Under the pieces are notes generated by a model, which saw only the letters and a list, made by a program, of their open reading frames with translations, ran no database searches and was not told the origin of the DNA. From contig JAECUM010001138.1 of NCBI GenBank assembly GCA_016617855.1, forward strand, positions 124,001-188,000: 64,000 nt of DNA. Reading direction: 5' to 3'. Both the position numbers and the translations under genes were made by a program. The first letter of the stretch is position 1; each line of letters opens with the position of its first letter. The DNA comes from Megalonaias nervosa. Lineage: Eukaryota > Mollusca > Bivalvia > Unionida > Unionidae. Below are positions 1 to 13,010 of this stretch, one piece after another.

Positions 1-164
1 CATAGGCCCTTTTATGTTTTACAGATGAAACAAGGGAAATATCAAAGTGAACTTTTTCAAAGACTTTTCTGGCTTGACTATGATAAAATTTCAATGCACA
101 ATTTATTCAACTTAGGATCCAGTACTTCTTCAAAATTTGACACATTACAATATATATATATACA

Positions 165-1472
165 TATATTGTAAAAACTATCATGAGCGACCACCTACTG
201 AATGCGACCAGCGACTGCGATGTCTTGGCGAAATATACATTTCGACACTGCTATGAACGACCGCATCACAAAAACGAGGATAAAACTCCACCGACCTTTA
301 TTTAATCCCTGTAAGAACGACCGCTCAAACCGTTCTAAATAGAAACAAAAAAAAATAAAAGAAAATAGGCTGCCTACCGATGTCTGAATATTTTAGCTAT
401 GCTTATAGTGTTTTATAGTTTCTGTCGTAAACCAGACTAAAGTATATGTAGATTATTTCCTAGTCTGGTTCCCTGCTTCGTATGCTCCCTGCGTTGCTCT
501 CCGCTATTCGTATAAGGGTGAACAATGCAGGGAGCATACAAAGCTGGGAACCAGACTAATTATTCACGCACTTAGCCTGCTTCCCGGCCTTAATCGCTGG
601 ACCCAACATCCATGTGAATGACTGTATCACAAGAACAGACGGACACCACTGATCTATATGTAATCAATTGTTACAACGACCGCTTGATTAGTAACAATTG
701 TTCTGATCAAAAACAAGCATAAAAGAATATTTAAAAAAAAGAAAGGATTGTTGCTACTGGTGATGGATGCTACCAGGCTAATGTACATGTCACGAATTGC
801 CGTTGTGCCAAAGTTGATGTAGTGGTCACGTATATTGTTTGTCTTTAGAGTTAATCCGTATTGCTGGGGGTGAATAAGGTCATTGTCTATTAAACCAGCA
901 AGAGAGAATCATTTGTGGGATTAGATTGATAGTGTTCAAGACTTGTGATGTTTGTTGTTTTTCCCCCTGATGTTAAGTGATTACAGCCCGATCACAGAGC
1001 TGTCGGCTATTCAAGTTGGTGCGACCGGGTTACACACTTAGGCTGGAGAAAATAATTATTGTAACTGAAAGAAGTGAAAAAGAGTAGACCACTCGCAAAA
1101 AAGCGGTTTAAACGTCGGTAGAACAAATTTAGGTCGTTATAAGAAAAAGAAGTAATTCAGAAAAGATTTCATATGCTAAAATATGTAATCTTCAAATGTA
1201 AATGTGATTTCTTGTTTAATGACAGAAGTATATCTTTATTGTTATATAATTTTGTTTTTAGATGAATGCATACAATATTTTAGCAAGAAATATTAATAAT
1301 AATAAAGAATAGAATATATGTACAGTGGTTGTGGTTATTTTTCTTGAAATTGTTCTGAAACTGGACCTTGGAAACTGGTCTTTTTGTACAAGCCTGCTAT
1401 GAGAGACCACCTGTCTTGAGAGACCGCTTTTTGTTGGCAGAAGGGGCGGTCTCTCATAACAGGTTTTACTGC

Positions 1473-1476
<4 letters not shown>
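165..1476 (+). mobile_element. Non-autonomous DNA transposon, complete
   Basis: The left end reads GTAAAAACTATCATGAGCG and the right end, read inwards, CAGTAAAACCTGTTATGAG, so the two ends form an imperfect terminal inverted repeat. Both ends carry repeated short motifs such as GAACGACCGC or GAGAGACC, as transposase-binding subterminal repeats do. The element sits in an AT-dinucleotide tract. No transposase ORF is visible. An imperfect 100-bp palindrome lies at 460-559. A second copy is inverted at 59995-61403. The superfamily is not identified. Confidence 0.6.
460..559. repeat. 100-bp palindrome (hairpin) inside the transposon
   Basis: The arms begin TAGTCTGGTTCCCTGCTTCG and end in its complement, CCCAGCTTTG-like sequence followed by AACCAGACTA. 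Arms are about 40 nt with a small loop. The same hairpin is kept in the second copy at 60932-61029, so it belongs to the element and is not local. Confidence 0.7.

Positions 1477-1477
<1 letters not shown>

Positions 1478-1541
<64 letters not shown>
1478..1541. repeat. (TA)n microsatellite
   Basis: About 32 uninterrupted TA units directly after the transposon end. They create a meaningless Ile-Tyr ORF on the minus strand. Confidence 0.95.
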
Positions 1542-1543
<2 letters not shown>

Positions 1544-2690
1544 GTAATTTCATATATTAAATGTTATTAGTCACACATTATTTTAAATTTATATTTGGTA
1601 TATTTTACCTTTTAACCACTTAAAAATTTAATTATCCTCATTACCCACTTATACGCATCCTGCAGTTTTTCAAACCTTTCATTTTCAAAGAAATTGCTTA
1701 TTACAGGCCAGTGAAAGGCACAGTGACCTATGCTTCACACTCCAGTGATTGTCTTAAAGGCAAAATCAAGCTTTCAGATCAATCTGATTAAAATCATCCT
1801 ACTTGAAGATCTGATAGTGGCCTCTTAGGTGGCGCTCTACAGTTTCGTATTTTGCATAGGGTTAGAATTTTAAAGAAAAAGAATTCCCCCGGGTTTCCTC
1901 ACTAGTTATATTGGCTATTTAAAAAAAGACCTTGTATATGTTAGGTATTGTTCAAAGAACCTTTAATTCCCTTTATTTTGGTGTATGATTGATGGGTGTA
2001 ATATGGGTTATAGAGTATACAGCTTGGCCTTACTTCAGATGTGCACCTTTCAAAAAAGTGCTAGCTCCACTTGGTCATTTTCACTTCCTGAACTTCAGAG
2101 GTAAATTGTTAAAAAAGGAGCCGATAACTTTTTTACATTTTATATATTTGGTAATTCATTCATTGCACTTTCAGAAGCTGGTATTGTCTAGTCTGGCAAA
2201 ATTCCTTTTCCCTATTTTAATAGCTGCTAAGGATAGTGTACTTTAGAGAAATTCAGGCTAATTTTTGGAGCACAAGGGAGCAGTCATTTTAGTTAGCAGT
2301 GTGCTAAGATGATTTACAATTTCCAAAAGTACAATATCCAAAGAAATGTCACATTACATCAAAGCAGCATAAAGGTATGCCAACATTCTCTCCACTGTGC
2401 ATGTTTTAAATGCAAACAACTTCACGTCACTCTCTCAAAAGTACATAATAACTGGTCAGCTTTCAAAACACTGAAAGTGAATCACATTGTTTGGCAGACA
2501 GTAATGCTGTTCAGTCATACTTCTCAGTCTCCCAAATGTGAACATGTAGATTTCATCTGATTGGCTGATAAAATTATCGATTAAGGTAATAACATAGGTC
2601 ACCAAAGCATGACCCCTAAGTGGTCATTGTCAGAAGTTCTTTTTCTGCATTCATCATTGTCAGTAATTTATTAAGGTTTAAATTATATTA
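1542..2690. other. Unrecognised sequence
   Basis: AT-rich sequence with only short open frames. I see no coding signature, splice structure or repeat family here. Confidence 0.4.
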
Positions 2691-2694
2691 TTTG

Positions 2695-3560
2695 CATATA
2701 GTTTCTTAACTTCTTGATGGGTTTTGTTCATACTTGGCATGAGTCATTTTGAAATTAAGACTATTCATTCACTAAAATGGTTGTTTGCCCTTTTGACCTT
2801 AGGATCATGGTCACAGACTAAGAAATTTGCAGTACTTTTTTGCTTCAAGTTCTTCAGTTGCATATAATTCCTTATGCTCTTATGTATTTGGTTCATACTA
2901 ATAATGATTCATTATGAAGTTATGACCATTCTGCGACACAATAGCATGCCCCTTTTGTTTTGGAGGCAAGGTCAGTCCAAAAAATTGCATTAATTTTTTG
3001 CTTGTGATTTTTGTTCCATTGGTTTTTTCAACAACTTTATGGATTTTGTCATGCATGCTTGAGATGAATCATGAAGCTAAGACAGTTTATTCAGTGACAC
3101 ATAAGCTTGCCCCATTGACCTTGGGGTCAAGGTCATATTCATAGAAGATTAAATTATTATTTTTTTTTTTCATTCGCTTATAATACCTAAATCCTTTGAC
3201 GAATTTTCTTATACTGGGGGTCCCTGAGTGGCTGAGTGGTCTAAAGCACTCATCATTCAGATCATTGCCATCGCATCCCTGTCTGCGTGGGTTCAAGTCT
3301 CGGGTTTGGCCAATGTGGTTATGTGAGAAAGCTTGCCAGTAGCTTCTTGTGGATCGGTGGTTCTTCCTGGGGTTTTCCTGGGTTTATCCTCCACCATTTA
3401 TGCTGGCCGCCATGTAGCCTATCTTGTGCTGAAAAATGGTGTTAAACCCTACAACAACAACATATGCTGGGATTAATCATTATGAAGCTAAGAAAGTTTA
3501 TTCTGTGACACAATCAGTCACCCTTTTGCCTTAGGGTCAAGATCACATACTTGAGTGCTA
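2695..3560. repeat. Degenerate tandem repeat, about 180-bp units
   Basis: Roughly four diverged units share the order: start of unit around 'gttcatactt', then 'atgaagctaagacagttta', then 'gacc ttggggtcaaggtca', then a T-rich spacer. A SINE at 3218-3461 splits the last two units, so the array is older than the SINE. Such CAAGGTCA-rich repeats are common in molluscan DNA, a general impression that I could not test. Confidence 0.5.
3218..3461 (+). mobile_element. tRNA-derived SINE (Leu/Ser-like head, CAA tail)
   Basis: The head has an A-box-like stretch (TGGCTGAGTGGTCTAAAGC) and a B-box-like GGGTTCAAGTC about 45 bp later. The 3' end runs GAAAAATGGTGTTAAACCC followed by CAACAACAA. Imperfect flanking repeats (TTATACTGGG and ATATGCTGGG) may be the target-site duplication. 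The same family occurs inverted at 36285-36545. Confidence 0.8.
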
Positions 3561-3764
3561 TGCTCTATGTGCTCGACATGCAGGATCTGGATTCTTATTT
3601 TATTATGAAATAAATTGTCTAGTAATATAAGACCAAACATGCACTTGCACTAGTATTTCAGAAATACAGCAGTCTCTAAGAAATTTTTTATATACCTCCT
3701 GTTTCACAACAATTGAGAAATTAAAGACTTATTTCTCCTGAACAGGTGGTACAATGTGTTTATT

Positions 3765-4052
3765 TTAACATAGCTTTAAAAATTTGTCAGTCATATTGCT
3801 GTGATGTCTGCAGTGTGGCAGTTTATAGTGATGTTTAGCACTGGGATATCATGCCACAGACATATTTATTTGTCATGTCCCACCCAGTCACATTATCCTG
3901 ACACCAGTGCCGACCAGTCCTAACACTAACCTCTTAATGCTGAGTTCCTAGTACCTTTTTTGTAAGTCTTTGGTATGATTTGGCTTGGGTTCAAACCCAC
4001 GACTTGCATCCGAGGCGGATGCTCTAACCACTTAGGCTTCCGGAGCGGTTGC
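3765..4052 (-). mobile_element. tRNA-derived SINE with CA-tail family core
   Basis: Read on the minus strand it matches the SINEs at 18348, 33981 and 50521: a tRNA-like head with GCATCCGCCTCGGATGCAAG, then a core containing AGTGTTAGGACTGG and GTGACTGGGTGGGACATGAC. It is older than those copies by eye and lacks the AC tail. Confidence 0.75.
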
Positions 4053-4073
4053 TTGTTGTTGGTATTTTGGGGT

Positions 4074-5044
4074 TTAACCCTTTAGCTACAACTGCCGCAT
4101 CTAAGTGTCACCTGTAAATAGCTCCTGAACCCCACTGACGCATATATACAGTGTCAATAAGCCTCGTTTACTACCCCAGTGTTGCTTATATGTGTATAGT
4201 TCAGTACTCGAAACCCCAGTGTCGCATCTATGCGGATGTGACTGCTATGTTAACTAAATGTTGATTGGTTGAAAGTACAGAAGTTTACATATCTTTGATT
4301 ATCATAACCAGTGAGAGGACTGTTTACTCAACATTTTGATACAAGTTTGAAAGCTGAGAGGTTAAATTTAGTCACACTGGAAGGGCTTTCCTGCAATTTA
4401 CGAAACACATGTAAATGAGATAAACAAAGATGGATTCTGATTAAGATATGAGTGACTTTGAAGGGTTCAGTGCAAGCACTATTGAAGAATTTAATGGATC
4501 ATTCTTAGAAAATGGATCAGATATTGATGTTAGTCCCGTTTTAACACCAGATGTAAGTGATTTTGAATCGGATGACGAGGAGGACATAGTCCTACTTGCA
4601 CAATGGAGTGATGACCTTGCTGTGTTCAAGATCAGTGATTTTGATTCGCATGTTGGTTCAACAGTCGAGCTTGGACCATTAAGCAATGAGAAAGATTTTT
4701 TTCTCAAGTTTTTTCCTGAATGTCTGGTGGAAAAGCTTGTGAAAGAAACAAACAATTATGCCAAGAAAATGGGGGACCAAAAGCAAGACCTGAAATGGTA
4801 TGAAACCAGCATCACAGAGATGCAGGCATATCTTGGAATATACAAGATGTGTGTAAGGGAAGGGAGGAGACATGAAGTTTTCATTGGATGCAAACAACGC
4901 CAAGTATATTTATGTGTGGATAATGACTGTTTTGAGCAGTATCACTCTCAACTTTGTAATCAGAGTGTGGATTTCATTCATGTTTTTATATGTACATATG
5001 TAAATATTGGATTTATTTTGTGGAATTCAAAACAGTTTACATGA
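4074..5044 (+). mobile_element. piggyBac (PGBD-like) transposon, 5' part
   Basis: The element begins at a TTAA site (4074-4077) followed by CCCTTTAGCTACAACTGCC, the usual TTAA-CCCTTT start of piggyBac elements. Subterminal repeats of the type CCCAGTGTCGCATCTATG follow at 4100-4240. The transposase N-terminus starts at 4448. No right-hand end (AAAGGGTTAA-like) was found, so the element is 3'-truncated or internally deleted; the end given is where the reading frame closes. Confidence 0.75.
4448..5044 (+). pseudogene. piggyBac-like transposase, N-terminal fragment
   Basis: The 198-residue frame starts with an acidic, Asp/Glu/Ser-rich region (residues 1-50), as in PGBD proteins, then the family's N-terminal domain. 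Recognisable pieces are DFFLKFFPE (about residues 82-90), VKETNNYAKK (about 97-106) and WYETSITEMQAYLGI (about 116-130). After about residue 150 similarity stops, before the catalytic DDD core. It is therefore a fragment that cannot transpose itself. A short ATG-GAT-TCT-GAT then stop lies just upstream at 4430, so the ancestral start may have been there. Some PGBD fragments have been domesticated, but nothing here shows that. Confidence 0.75.
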
Positions 5045-7121
5045 TTGGGATTTCTTGCTTTAAATTAGTGCAAGATATTTTTTTCAGCTATTGACAGACG
5101 TAATATTTTTATCAAGAAAATGCCGGACCCCCCCAACCCCATTAATTTATTGGTCCCAAATATAATTGTGGTATTCCATTTTATGTATTGCTGTATGTTC
5201 AGAAATACTGCTGTATATTGTGATACAAAATTGTTATGGTATCCAGCTCTGGTCCCCAGTATACTTAGTGAAGTAAGACCGAGAGAAGAACTACTGACTC
5301 ACAGGATACTACAGTCAAACTTTCTCACTACCCAGTACAGATATGCTTAAATTTGAGATGTAATAAAGTGAACTCTTTTGACTGAGTATATTATACCTTA
5401 GCCTAGATGTTCTGTTCATGTTTTTGCTTTTATCTCTATTTCTCTGACACTGTTGTATGTACAGTCATCAAACATAATTATTTTATTCTTTATTAGTACT
5501 ACTTGCCACAGACAAAAGTAGGTCACAGTGACTTTCATTTCTGATGCTGTATAGAGTAAGGGTGGATTGGTATAACACTAAATCAATATAAATTGATATT
5601 AGATGCTGATACAGTAACAGATAATCATTCTTAGCTGCATCGTTTCAGTCGGAGATTATAAACTTCCAACAGTCACTTGACTCATTATTCAATAAATGGA
5701 ATAAATCAATAAAATGGCTGTTTTCCATGTGAATCAGTCAGTCACAAATTTCAGGAAGTAAACAAATTAAGTATGTAGAGCTACATGTCTTAGTTTCATA
5801 TATGCCTATATATCTAATGGTGCAGTTCCCATATCTTTAGTAAATGAAACATGTCAGTGTAATATGGCTAAGCTATTCAAACACAACATTAATTTACATG
5901 TATTCATGTCTAAATGTGTATCAATACATGTTGTGTATCAGTTAATTTGCATGTAGGGGACATGGGATAGGATGTCAAAAGTTAAAAGGCAGGGTATATA
6001 AATGAAATAATCTGTTGTAACATTTTATTTAGACAATTTATGGGTGAATTATTTTTTTTGTTTGTTTGTTTGTTTTTAATGTATGGCATCATAACAGAAC
6101 GGCACATCTTAATTGTCATGGATGGGTTTGATTTTGGCCCAGGTGTCAGAAAGTCTGGAGTGGTTGGATCACTAGTGTGGAAGTGGATGTGTGGATTTGC
6201 AATGTAATGGCAAACCATTAGTGTTTTGCTAGTTGAATAGTTTAGATTAATTTTGCTCTGATCATCACACCAGCAACATATAGAGACATACTCATCATGC
6301 AGGCCATGGTCACCTTCTAGTCTGGCTCTGGTAGCTTTGCTACTTATTTTGAAGATGTCCTGGGGGAGCAAGTGAAACACAGCATTCTGCAGAATTCAGT
6401 ACTTGATGAAGCAACAATACTGTTGAGAAAAAAACATCTATTGAATACTACTTCATATATTATGTTGTTTCAAGACTGGGCAAGGATGTAAAAGGACGAT
6501 TAAGTTAGTTTTGTCATTTTCTCCCTGACTGGAGGTGTGAACACACTTCTCAAAAAGAACCTTTTTAATCAGTTCTGTGCACATTTAGATAACCAGCCAA
6601 GTATCTTGTACAGGTGACAAGAGGCACTCTCTTACTTGTACAGGTGTAGCTGTCTGGTTCAAAATCCAGTCTTCAACATCAAATTCATTTAAAAACCTAT
6701 AGTTAAGTCATACTTTCTACACTGACCACCCACTAGCTAAACCCATGTATGCATAAATCAAATATAATTGCATATAAAAACCACCTGTTTATTATTACCA
6801 CTTTTAGGTCTTGCACATCCACTTGGTGGTAGTTGCATATTGTTTTAGTTCTCTCAAATAGATTCATAGCCTAAATTTAAAACAAAAAAGCTCTGTATGA
6901 TACTGGTTAATTATATGCTTAGTAGGGCAGGTTCTGAATTAGGCTGATGTGATACAACAAATAATGAGCTCATGCCTAAAATAGTACATTTGGGCAATGT
7001 CTTAAACCCTACGGACAAAGTTTTTAACCTGGAAGCTAAGTTTCAATATGTAGAGTTAAGAGAAGTTGATGTTCCTGGGGCAACATTGCCTTACAGTCAG
7101 AAAGGAAGCCAATCTGTTGTA
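5045..7121. other. Unrecognised sequence
   Basis: AT-rich sequence with no convincing exon, RNA gene or transposon end. The longest frames (5120-5350 on plus, 5982-6380 on minus) have no recognisable motif and contain low-complexity stretches. Confidence 0.4.
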
Positions 7122-7324
7122 CCATAGAATTTTGATTATCCATCAGGGTGCGGGACCAAGACCATGTTGGATATGAGAATAGACAGATAATAGAATAAGT
7201 ACATTAAAAATATTATACAGTAGACTGGGTCATCAAAAAATCATAATATCTACATATGTACAATGCCCTGAAAGTTAACACAGACTGACGGCTAATAGGG
7301 TGACAGATAATCGAAGTTCTACTG
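7122..7324. mobile_element. pogo/Tigger-type MITE
   Basis: A 203-bp element flanked by TA on both sides. The left end CCATAGAATTTTGATTATCC and the right end read inwards CAGTAGAACTTCGATTATCT form an inverted repeat of the pogo/Tigger kind. It has no coding capacity. Confidence 0.75.
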
Positions 7325-7326
7325 TA

Positions 7327-8375
7327 CAACTGAAAGGGTTTTTACAATATCATCTCTGTACAAGTGGAAATTGAAGAAAATTTACATTCTTTATTTTGGT
7401 AATTTAGGCTACCGTCCTATAACACATACAGAAAAAGTCATTATATTGAAGCTCCATGCACTTTCTGTAGTAGAACTGTTAGACACTGAGTACAGGTTTT
7501 TGTGTAAAGTTAATGCCTGAAAAGTTTTCAATTGCACAATTGTTTTTGCTTAATAATAATTTAAATAATCTTCAGGAATTCCATCACCATGGATGTATCA
7601 CTTTGATTACAACTGTGTGATATTAAGATTTTCTTATGACTGTGTTCTTCTGAATATTTATTATTGAGATTATCATTAATAATCTAATTCATTTAGTTTT
7701 TGATTTTGCTAGTCAATCATATCATTAAAAGGAATGCATAATAAAATGGACAGACAGAAGTAGGTGCATATTAATTGGTAATTTAGAAAGTAGATATGTG
7801 AATGCGATGCATCAAAGAATGAATGAAGGAACAATAATGATTGTAAGAAAAGATGGACAAAAAATAAAATTGTGAGATAGATGAAAGTACATGAATGAAA
7901 ATTAACAAGAGGATAATAGAGGACTAACATTTCACAAGTGAATGGAAGTTACAATTAAATTTTTTTATTTACAGTTTTTATTAGACTAAACAATAAAACA
8001 ATTATTTCTTTCTTAGTGGATAAGTCACTAATCTCCCCCAAATTGGAGGAATTGAAGACTATAAAACAAGTCTTGATTGGCTGTTTGTATTAAATCTGGC
8101 TAATGTTGTAACTTTAAGTGTTATATTGTACACTTTGATATGATCAGAGTATAAGACAGTGCACACATCACTTTGTGTACACTCCAGTTTTTAATTTTAG
8201 TCTGAAAGTGTTATGGCAGTGCATGCCAGGTCTTTTTGGTAACTGACATAAAATTTGATTTATAGCAGCAAAGTCAGTTTGTAAACTGTCCTGTTTTCCT
8301 TGGGGCCTAAAATGTTGCCACAAATAAGTTAGAAAATCACTACTATTTATTGCTGTAATGGGTCCTCATTAGTCA

Positions 8376-8376
<1 letters not shown>
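7327..8376. other. Unrecognised sequence
   Basis: AT-rich DNA without a recognisable feature on either strand. Confidence 0.4.

Positions 8377-8418
<42 letters not shown>
8377..8418. repeat. (CA)n microsatellite
   Basis: About 21 CA units without interruption. Confidence 0.95.
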
Positions 8419-8419
<1 letters not shown>

Positions 8420-8521
8420 GGGGAGGAGGTGAAACTTGCCATTGTACACAGGTTCACTTTTAAAATTTGTTTTTGAGCAAGTACCATGAACTGAATATCA
8501 TTATCATTGTTGTTGTTCTTG

Positions 8522-8523
<2 letters not shown>

Positions 8524-8577
<54 letters not shown>

Positions 8578-8645
8578 ATTATTATTATTATTATTATTAC
8601 ATTTATTAATAATACATGTATTATTATTATTATTATTATTATTAT
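8524..8645. repeat. (TTA)n microsatellite, interrupted
   Basis: Two TTA/ATT runs separated by a short degenerate stretch at about 8574-8625. In all frames they give poly-Ile or poly-Leu ORFs, which are artefacts. Confidence 0.95.
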
Positions 8646-8809
8646 CATGCTATCAACATGTTCACTATTCAACAAAAAAAGAAGAAAAGAAAATATGCAT
8701 TTATATTCAGTCCCAAATTTATGTTCCATGCAAGGTTACTGTGTCCTGCTCACCATAATCCATCATATAAATTAAATTATTGATGATTTAAAATAATCAC
8801 TGATCTTAG

Positions 8810-11010
8810 TTGTCTTGTGGACCTTAACAACAATGAGGTTAATTTTACATCCAGTTGGCTGCCACAGTGACCAGATTGAAAATCTTGTTATCACTCAAGA
8901 ATATCAGACACCATTCAACACTCTGCAGTGAAAATGAAGAAATGGTCTTATCTTGGATTCATGGAAAATCTTTTTGAGCAGTCAAGTATCAATCCCTGGA
9001 GGGGGGGGAGGCTCATGTTTGTTGATGTTCATGCATGAAATTTTTAAATCAGATAAAGCAAATTTTGAATTCTGAATCATATTGAAGGCTTGTAAAGTGG
9101 TAAATATTTTTAGATATCTTATAATCCCTTACATGGGGAATGTGTGTTTGTGATTTAATTATTGGCCAGTCTGATTTCTGGCCATGTGACCAATGGCAGG
9201 ACACCATTTCAAATTATCAGCTATTGAACAGCCCTACAGCATTTTTCTTCACAGATGAGTAAGTTCATTGATGGTTTTCAGATAAGAAAGTATTAAGTTA
9301 GGCATCTTTTGTAAACAAATTGATAACAGGTCAATATTTTTCTTATTTCCTTGTTTGCATAAAGGCACTTTTGTAAAAGCTATTTAATGTCCCTTTTTTC
9401 TCCAATTGGTCCTTTCTCTTTAATCATTGAATAAATGCAAAATATTGATTATATATATATATATCTGACAATGTCAGATATTTTCCAGCTTATTAATATG
9501 ATGACTAGTGACTTAAGAAAAAAACCTTGTGTCTGATGAAGCTAATTTGGGTAATTAATTGTTAAGTTGTAAATATGAAGATTATCTGTCACATATATTC
9601 ACTTGTGACTGCAAATTGTACAGACCCAAATCGGCTGTCACATAATGCACCAGCAGATCTGGGTCTCTGCCATTTGTTAGGGTAATCGGAAGAACAGTTA
9701 ACATTGACCCTGATTTGTCAGCCACCATCAATGACATCTTGAAAATCTTGTTGCTGCTCATCTTGAATGGATGGTCACACCAAAATACTTCATTTACTTG
9801 CTTCAAAATATTGCCAATCTTCCATCCAGTATGGCTGCCATAATGGCCAAATCTGACCATCTTGAAAATCTTTTTTGTCTCTACTTCTCACTGAAGGATG
9901 GTCCTGTTATATTGACACATGGTTTTTTTCTAAAATATGTATAATGATATTGGGTTTGTCCTGCATGAAAATAGTGCCAATCTTAACATCTAGTTTGGCT
10001 GCCGCAGTGGCCAGGTTGAAACTCTTGTTAACATTCAAGCATGTAAGACACTATTTCAACACTCTGCAGTTAAGATGAAGAAATGGTCTTATCTTGGATT
10101 CCTGGAAAATCTTTTGAGCAACAGAGTATCAGTCCCTTTGGGGACTTTTCTTTGTTACTTGATGGTCATGTATGAAATATTTAAATCGCCTAAAGCAAAT
10201 TTTGAATTCAGGATCATATTGAAGAAGTGGTAACTGGTAAATATTTTCGGACCTCTTTTAATCCATTACTTGGAGAGTGTGTGTTTGTGTATGTATGTGT
10301 GTGTGTTTGTGGTTTCATTACTAAGCTGTCTGATCTCTGCCATTTGGCCCATGGCAGGACACCATTTCAAATTACCAACTGTTGAACAGCTGTACAGCGT
10401 TTTTCTTCACAGATGGCTAAGTTCATTGATAGTCTTTGGATAAGGAAGTATTAAGTTAGGCATCTTTTATAAACAAATTGATAGCAAAGGTCAGTGTTGT
10501 CCTTATTTAGTTGTTTGTATAAAGGTAATTTGGCAAAATTTGTTTAATGGCCCTTTTTCCTCCAAGTTGATAATATTATATAGGTCAACATGTATCTGAC
10601 AATGTTGGTTTTTTTTCCCCTCTTAGTTGTAAATAAAAAATTGATCAAGCTAATTTAAAGTCAGTCTACAAACTGCACAGACCCAGATCTGCTGTCACAT
10701 TTGCATTAGCAGATCTGGGTCTCAGCAGTTTGTTGGGAGTAATCAGTAGAACAAATAATATCCCTGATGCCTGATTTGCCAGCTAACATGGATGCCACCT
10801 TGAAAATCTTATTGCTACTATTCTTGAATGGATGGTCACACCAAAAGACTTCTTAAGTTATTTAGTTGCTCCTAAATGTAAATGGTGCCAATCTTTGATC
10901 CAGTATGGCTGCTACAATGGCCATTAGGGTAAAGTGATAACCTGTTTCAGGGTGCCATCTTTGATCCAGTACTGCTGCTATAATGGCCATTAGGGTGAAG
11001 TGATAACCTG
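8810..11010. repeat. Two tandem copies of an about 1.1-kb repeat unit
   Basis: The segment beginning GTGACCAGATTGAAAATCTT (8870) recurs at about 9997 with the same continuation: ATCAGACACC, CACTCTGCAGT, GAAATGGTCTTATCTTGGAT and GGAAAATCTTT in order. The sequences that follow also match, including the ACAGACCCAGATCTG segment at 9620 and 10677. The offset is about 1.1 kb. A third, more diverged copy is at 14080-15400. There is no coding frame shared by the copies. Confidence 0.7.
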
Positions 11011-11015
11011 TTTCA
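10879..11015. repeat. Short tandem duplication, 2 x about 64 bp
   Basis: The stretch ATCTTTGATCCAGTATGGCT through GATAACCTGTTTCA is repeated immediately with a few changes. Confidence 0.8.
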
Positions 11016-12294
11016 CTTATAAATATAATTCATGATACACAGCCAATGATACAATGCATTATTGATACACATATCAACTTGATGGTCTTTTCATCATTCA
11101 AAAGTCTGTCAGTGGTGAGGTTCTGCCATTTTATGTGTTGACATGTTGGTTGTTTTTCCAGTATGGCAATTGCAGACAGCATAGACTTATCATCTGTTCA
11201 TAATGCCATTCTCATCCTTGATAAGATAAAAAAAAGTACTTCCAAACAGACTATGTGTTAGTTGTCAGTGGTTTTAATTAACCTTCTAGGCTATTCCAGG
11301 ATTTTCCAATTGATCAGATGCATGACTCACATTGGTCTCCATGCCCTTTGCTTTGTACTGCACAAGTGATTTAAAAACTTATCTGATGTCTTCACTTAAA
11401 TTTGGAAGGCATTCCTTGTGCAAGAAAAATCTTGCCTAGAATAAATCTAAGTGTGGTAGCGAAGATGTTTAACAACCAAATCCATCATATTGTACCTCAT
11501 GGTACTGCTTATGCAAAACAACTGCCAGGGCCACAGGCACTTGTTTCTTTTGGTGAAAAAGGAAATTGTTGACAACACCCATTCATCTTCCAGAAATGAA
11601 CAAGGTGACTATAACTCATGTGGTTTGGAATCATCTCCCTCACCAATTCTGTGCAAAATTGTTTATTTATCCAGTCAGTACAGTCAGTCACTGAGTACAC
11701 ATGTATCACTGTAAAAGGAGATATTCCAAACTTGTTCTACCCACTTCAGCAAGAAGCTTGTCAGCAGTTTTGTGTCTATTGGATCAAGTTTTGATGCAGT
11801 GATTGTGGTGTCACAATGAATAATGAATAGTTCTGATAGGTAGTTATTGTTTTACCCTCGACTTGAACACGGTTTCCACGCTACCGGGAAATTGGGAAAA
11901 AGTCGGGAGAAATGATAATTTTTTTCCCGACCGTGAAAAGTCCTTGAATTTCGCAAATATTGATGATAGTCGAAAAAAACCAGGGAATTTTCTGCCACCA
12001 CTTGACGCCCGAAACAATCACGTAATTGAGTCGTAACTAAACTCATCGGGAGTTAAATTTATCGAGTTCTAACCAGAATATTCGAAGGGTGCAGCATGGA
12101 TCATTTGGGTGCTTGCAATAAACATATATGCTGAGTCAATCCAAATGCTCATTGGATTAGATTTGTTTAGTAGAATTTTATTTTCAAAGTCAGCTCGATA
12201 TCCGTGTCTTTCCTTACATGGAAGGTATGAAAACCAGTTTAGCATCACAAGAGGCCAACATGGTGGTGGCAAAGCGTAGCCACTTACATGATAG
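11016..12294. other. Unrecognised sequence
   Basis: No supported exon. The frames at 11490-11714 and 11852-12046 show no family motif. At 11865-11960 the sequence is unusually GC-rich for this window and contains GGGAAAAAGTCGGGAG. Confidence 0.35.
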
Positions 12295-13010
12295 CCTAGC
12301 AAACTTTAAATGTTGTTAGATCGAGTGATACATGCATGAAATCGATATGAAAATTACTTATTTTCTCAGAAATTGTGAGTATTAAAATCACTATGTCTTT
12401 AATCTGCTGACAGACCAAATAAAACTACAGCGTTGTTGAAATGTGGCCTTGTACTTGCGATTTGCATTGCTAGTCGCATGAGTACACAAATCTAACAACC
12501 CACATTTTCAAATATTGTAGAGAAAAAAATTAAAAAAAATATTAAATGAAAGTCGTATACTGGTTGTAATAAAATACAAAAATGAAAGAACACAAAATTT
12601 CTATATATATTCTGAGAACAACTTCTGGAGTTTTGTTGTATCACGTGACTACCACGTTGACATGTGCTCTCAACTTGATAAATCAGACTGACCAGATTGC
12701 TGGTTTTTACAAAAAGTATTGTTTAATATAACTGAATTTCTGTACAACAACATTAAAAAGGAGTTTGTTGTTGATATCACATGACTATTGGACTTCCGAT
12801 GTCGTCGTTTGAGATTTGTGAAGTTATGTGACTAGTAATGCAAATGGCGAGTATCGGGTCAGGTTTCATCTGTGCCATAGTTTCATCTAGTCTGTCAGCG
12901 GATTAAAGACATAACGATTATAATACTTGATATTTCTGAGAAAATAAATCATTGTCTTATTGATTTCATGCAGGTATAAGTTGATATAACACAAGTTTAA
13001 ATTTGCTAGG
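12295..13010. mobile_element. Fold-back MITE, 716 bp
   Basis: Starts CCTAGCAAACTTTAAA and ends TTTAAATTTGCTAGG. The first about 200 bp and last about 200 bp are inverted copies of one another, including GTCTTTAATCTGCTGACAGA at 12399 and its complement near 12892. It has no ORF and its superfamily is unknown. Confidence 0.75.

Noticed and set aside
8460..8775. Poly-Ile/poly-Leu membrane proteins
   Set aside because: They are translations of the TTA microsatellite in different frames. The Ile-Tyr ORFs at 1335 and 32301, the Thr-His ORF at 36129 and the poly-Met ORF at 34706 are the same kind of artefact.
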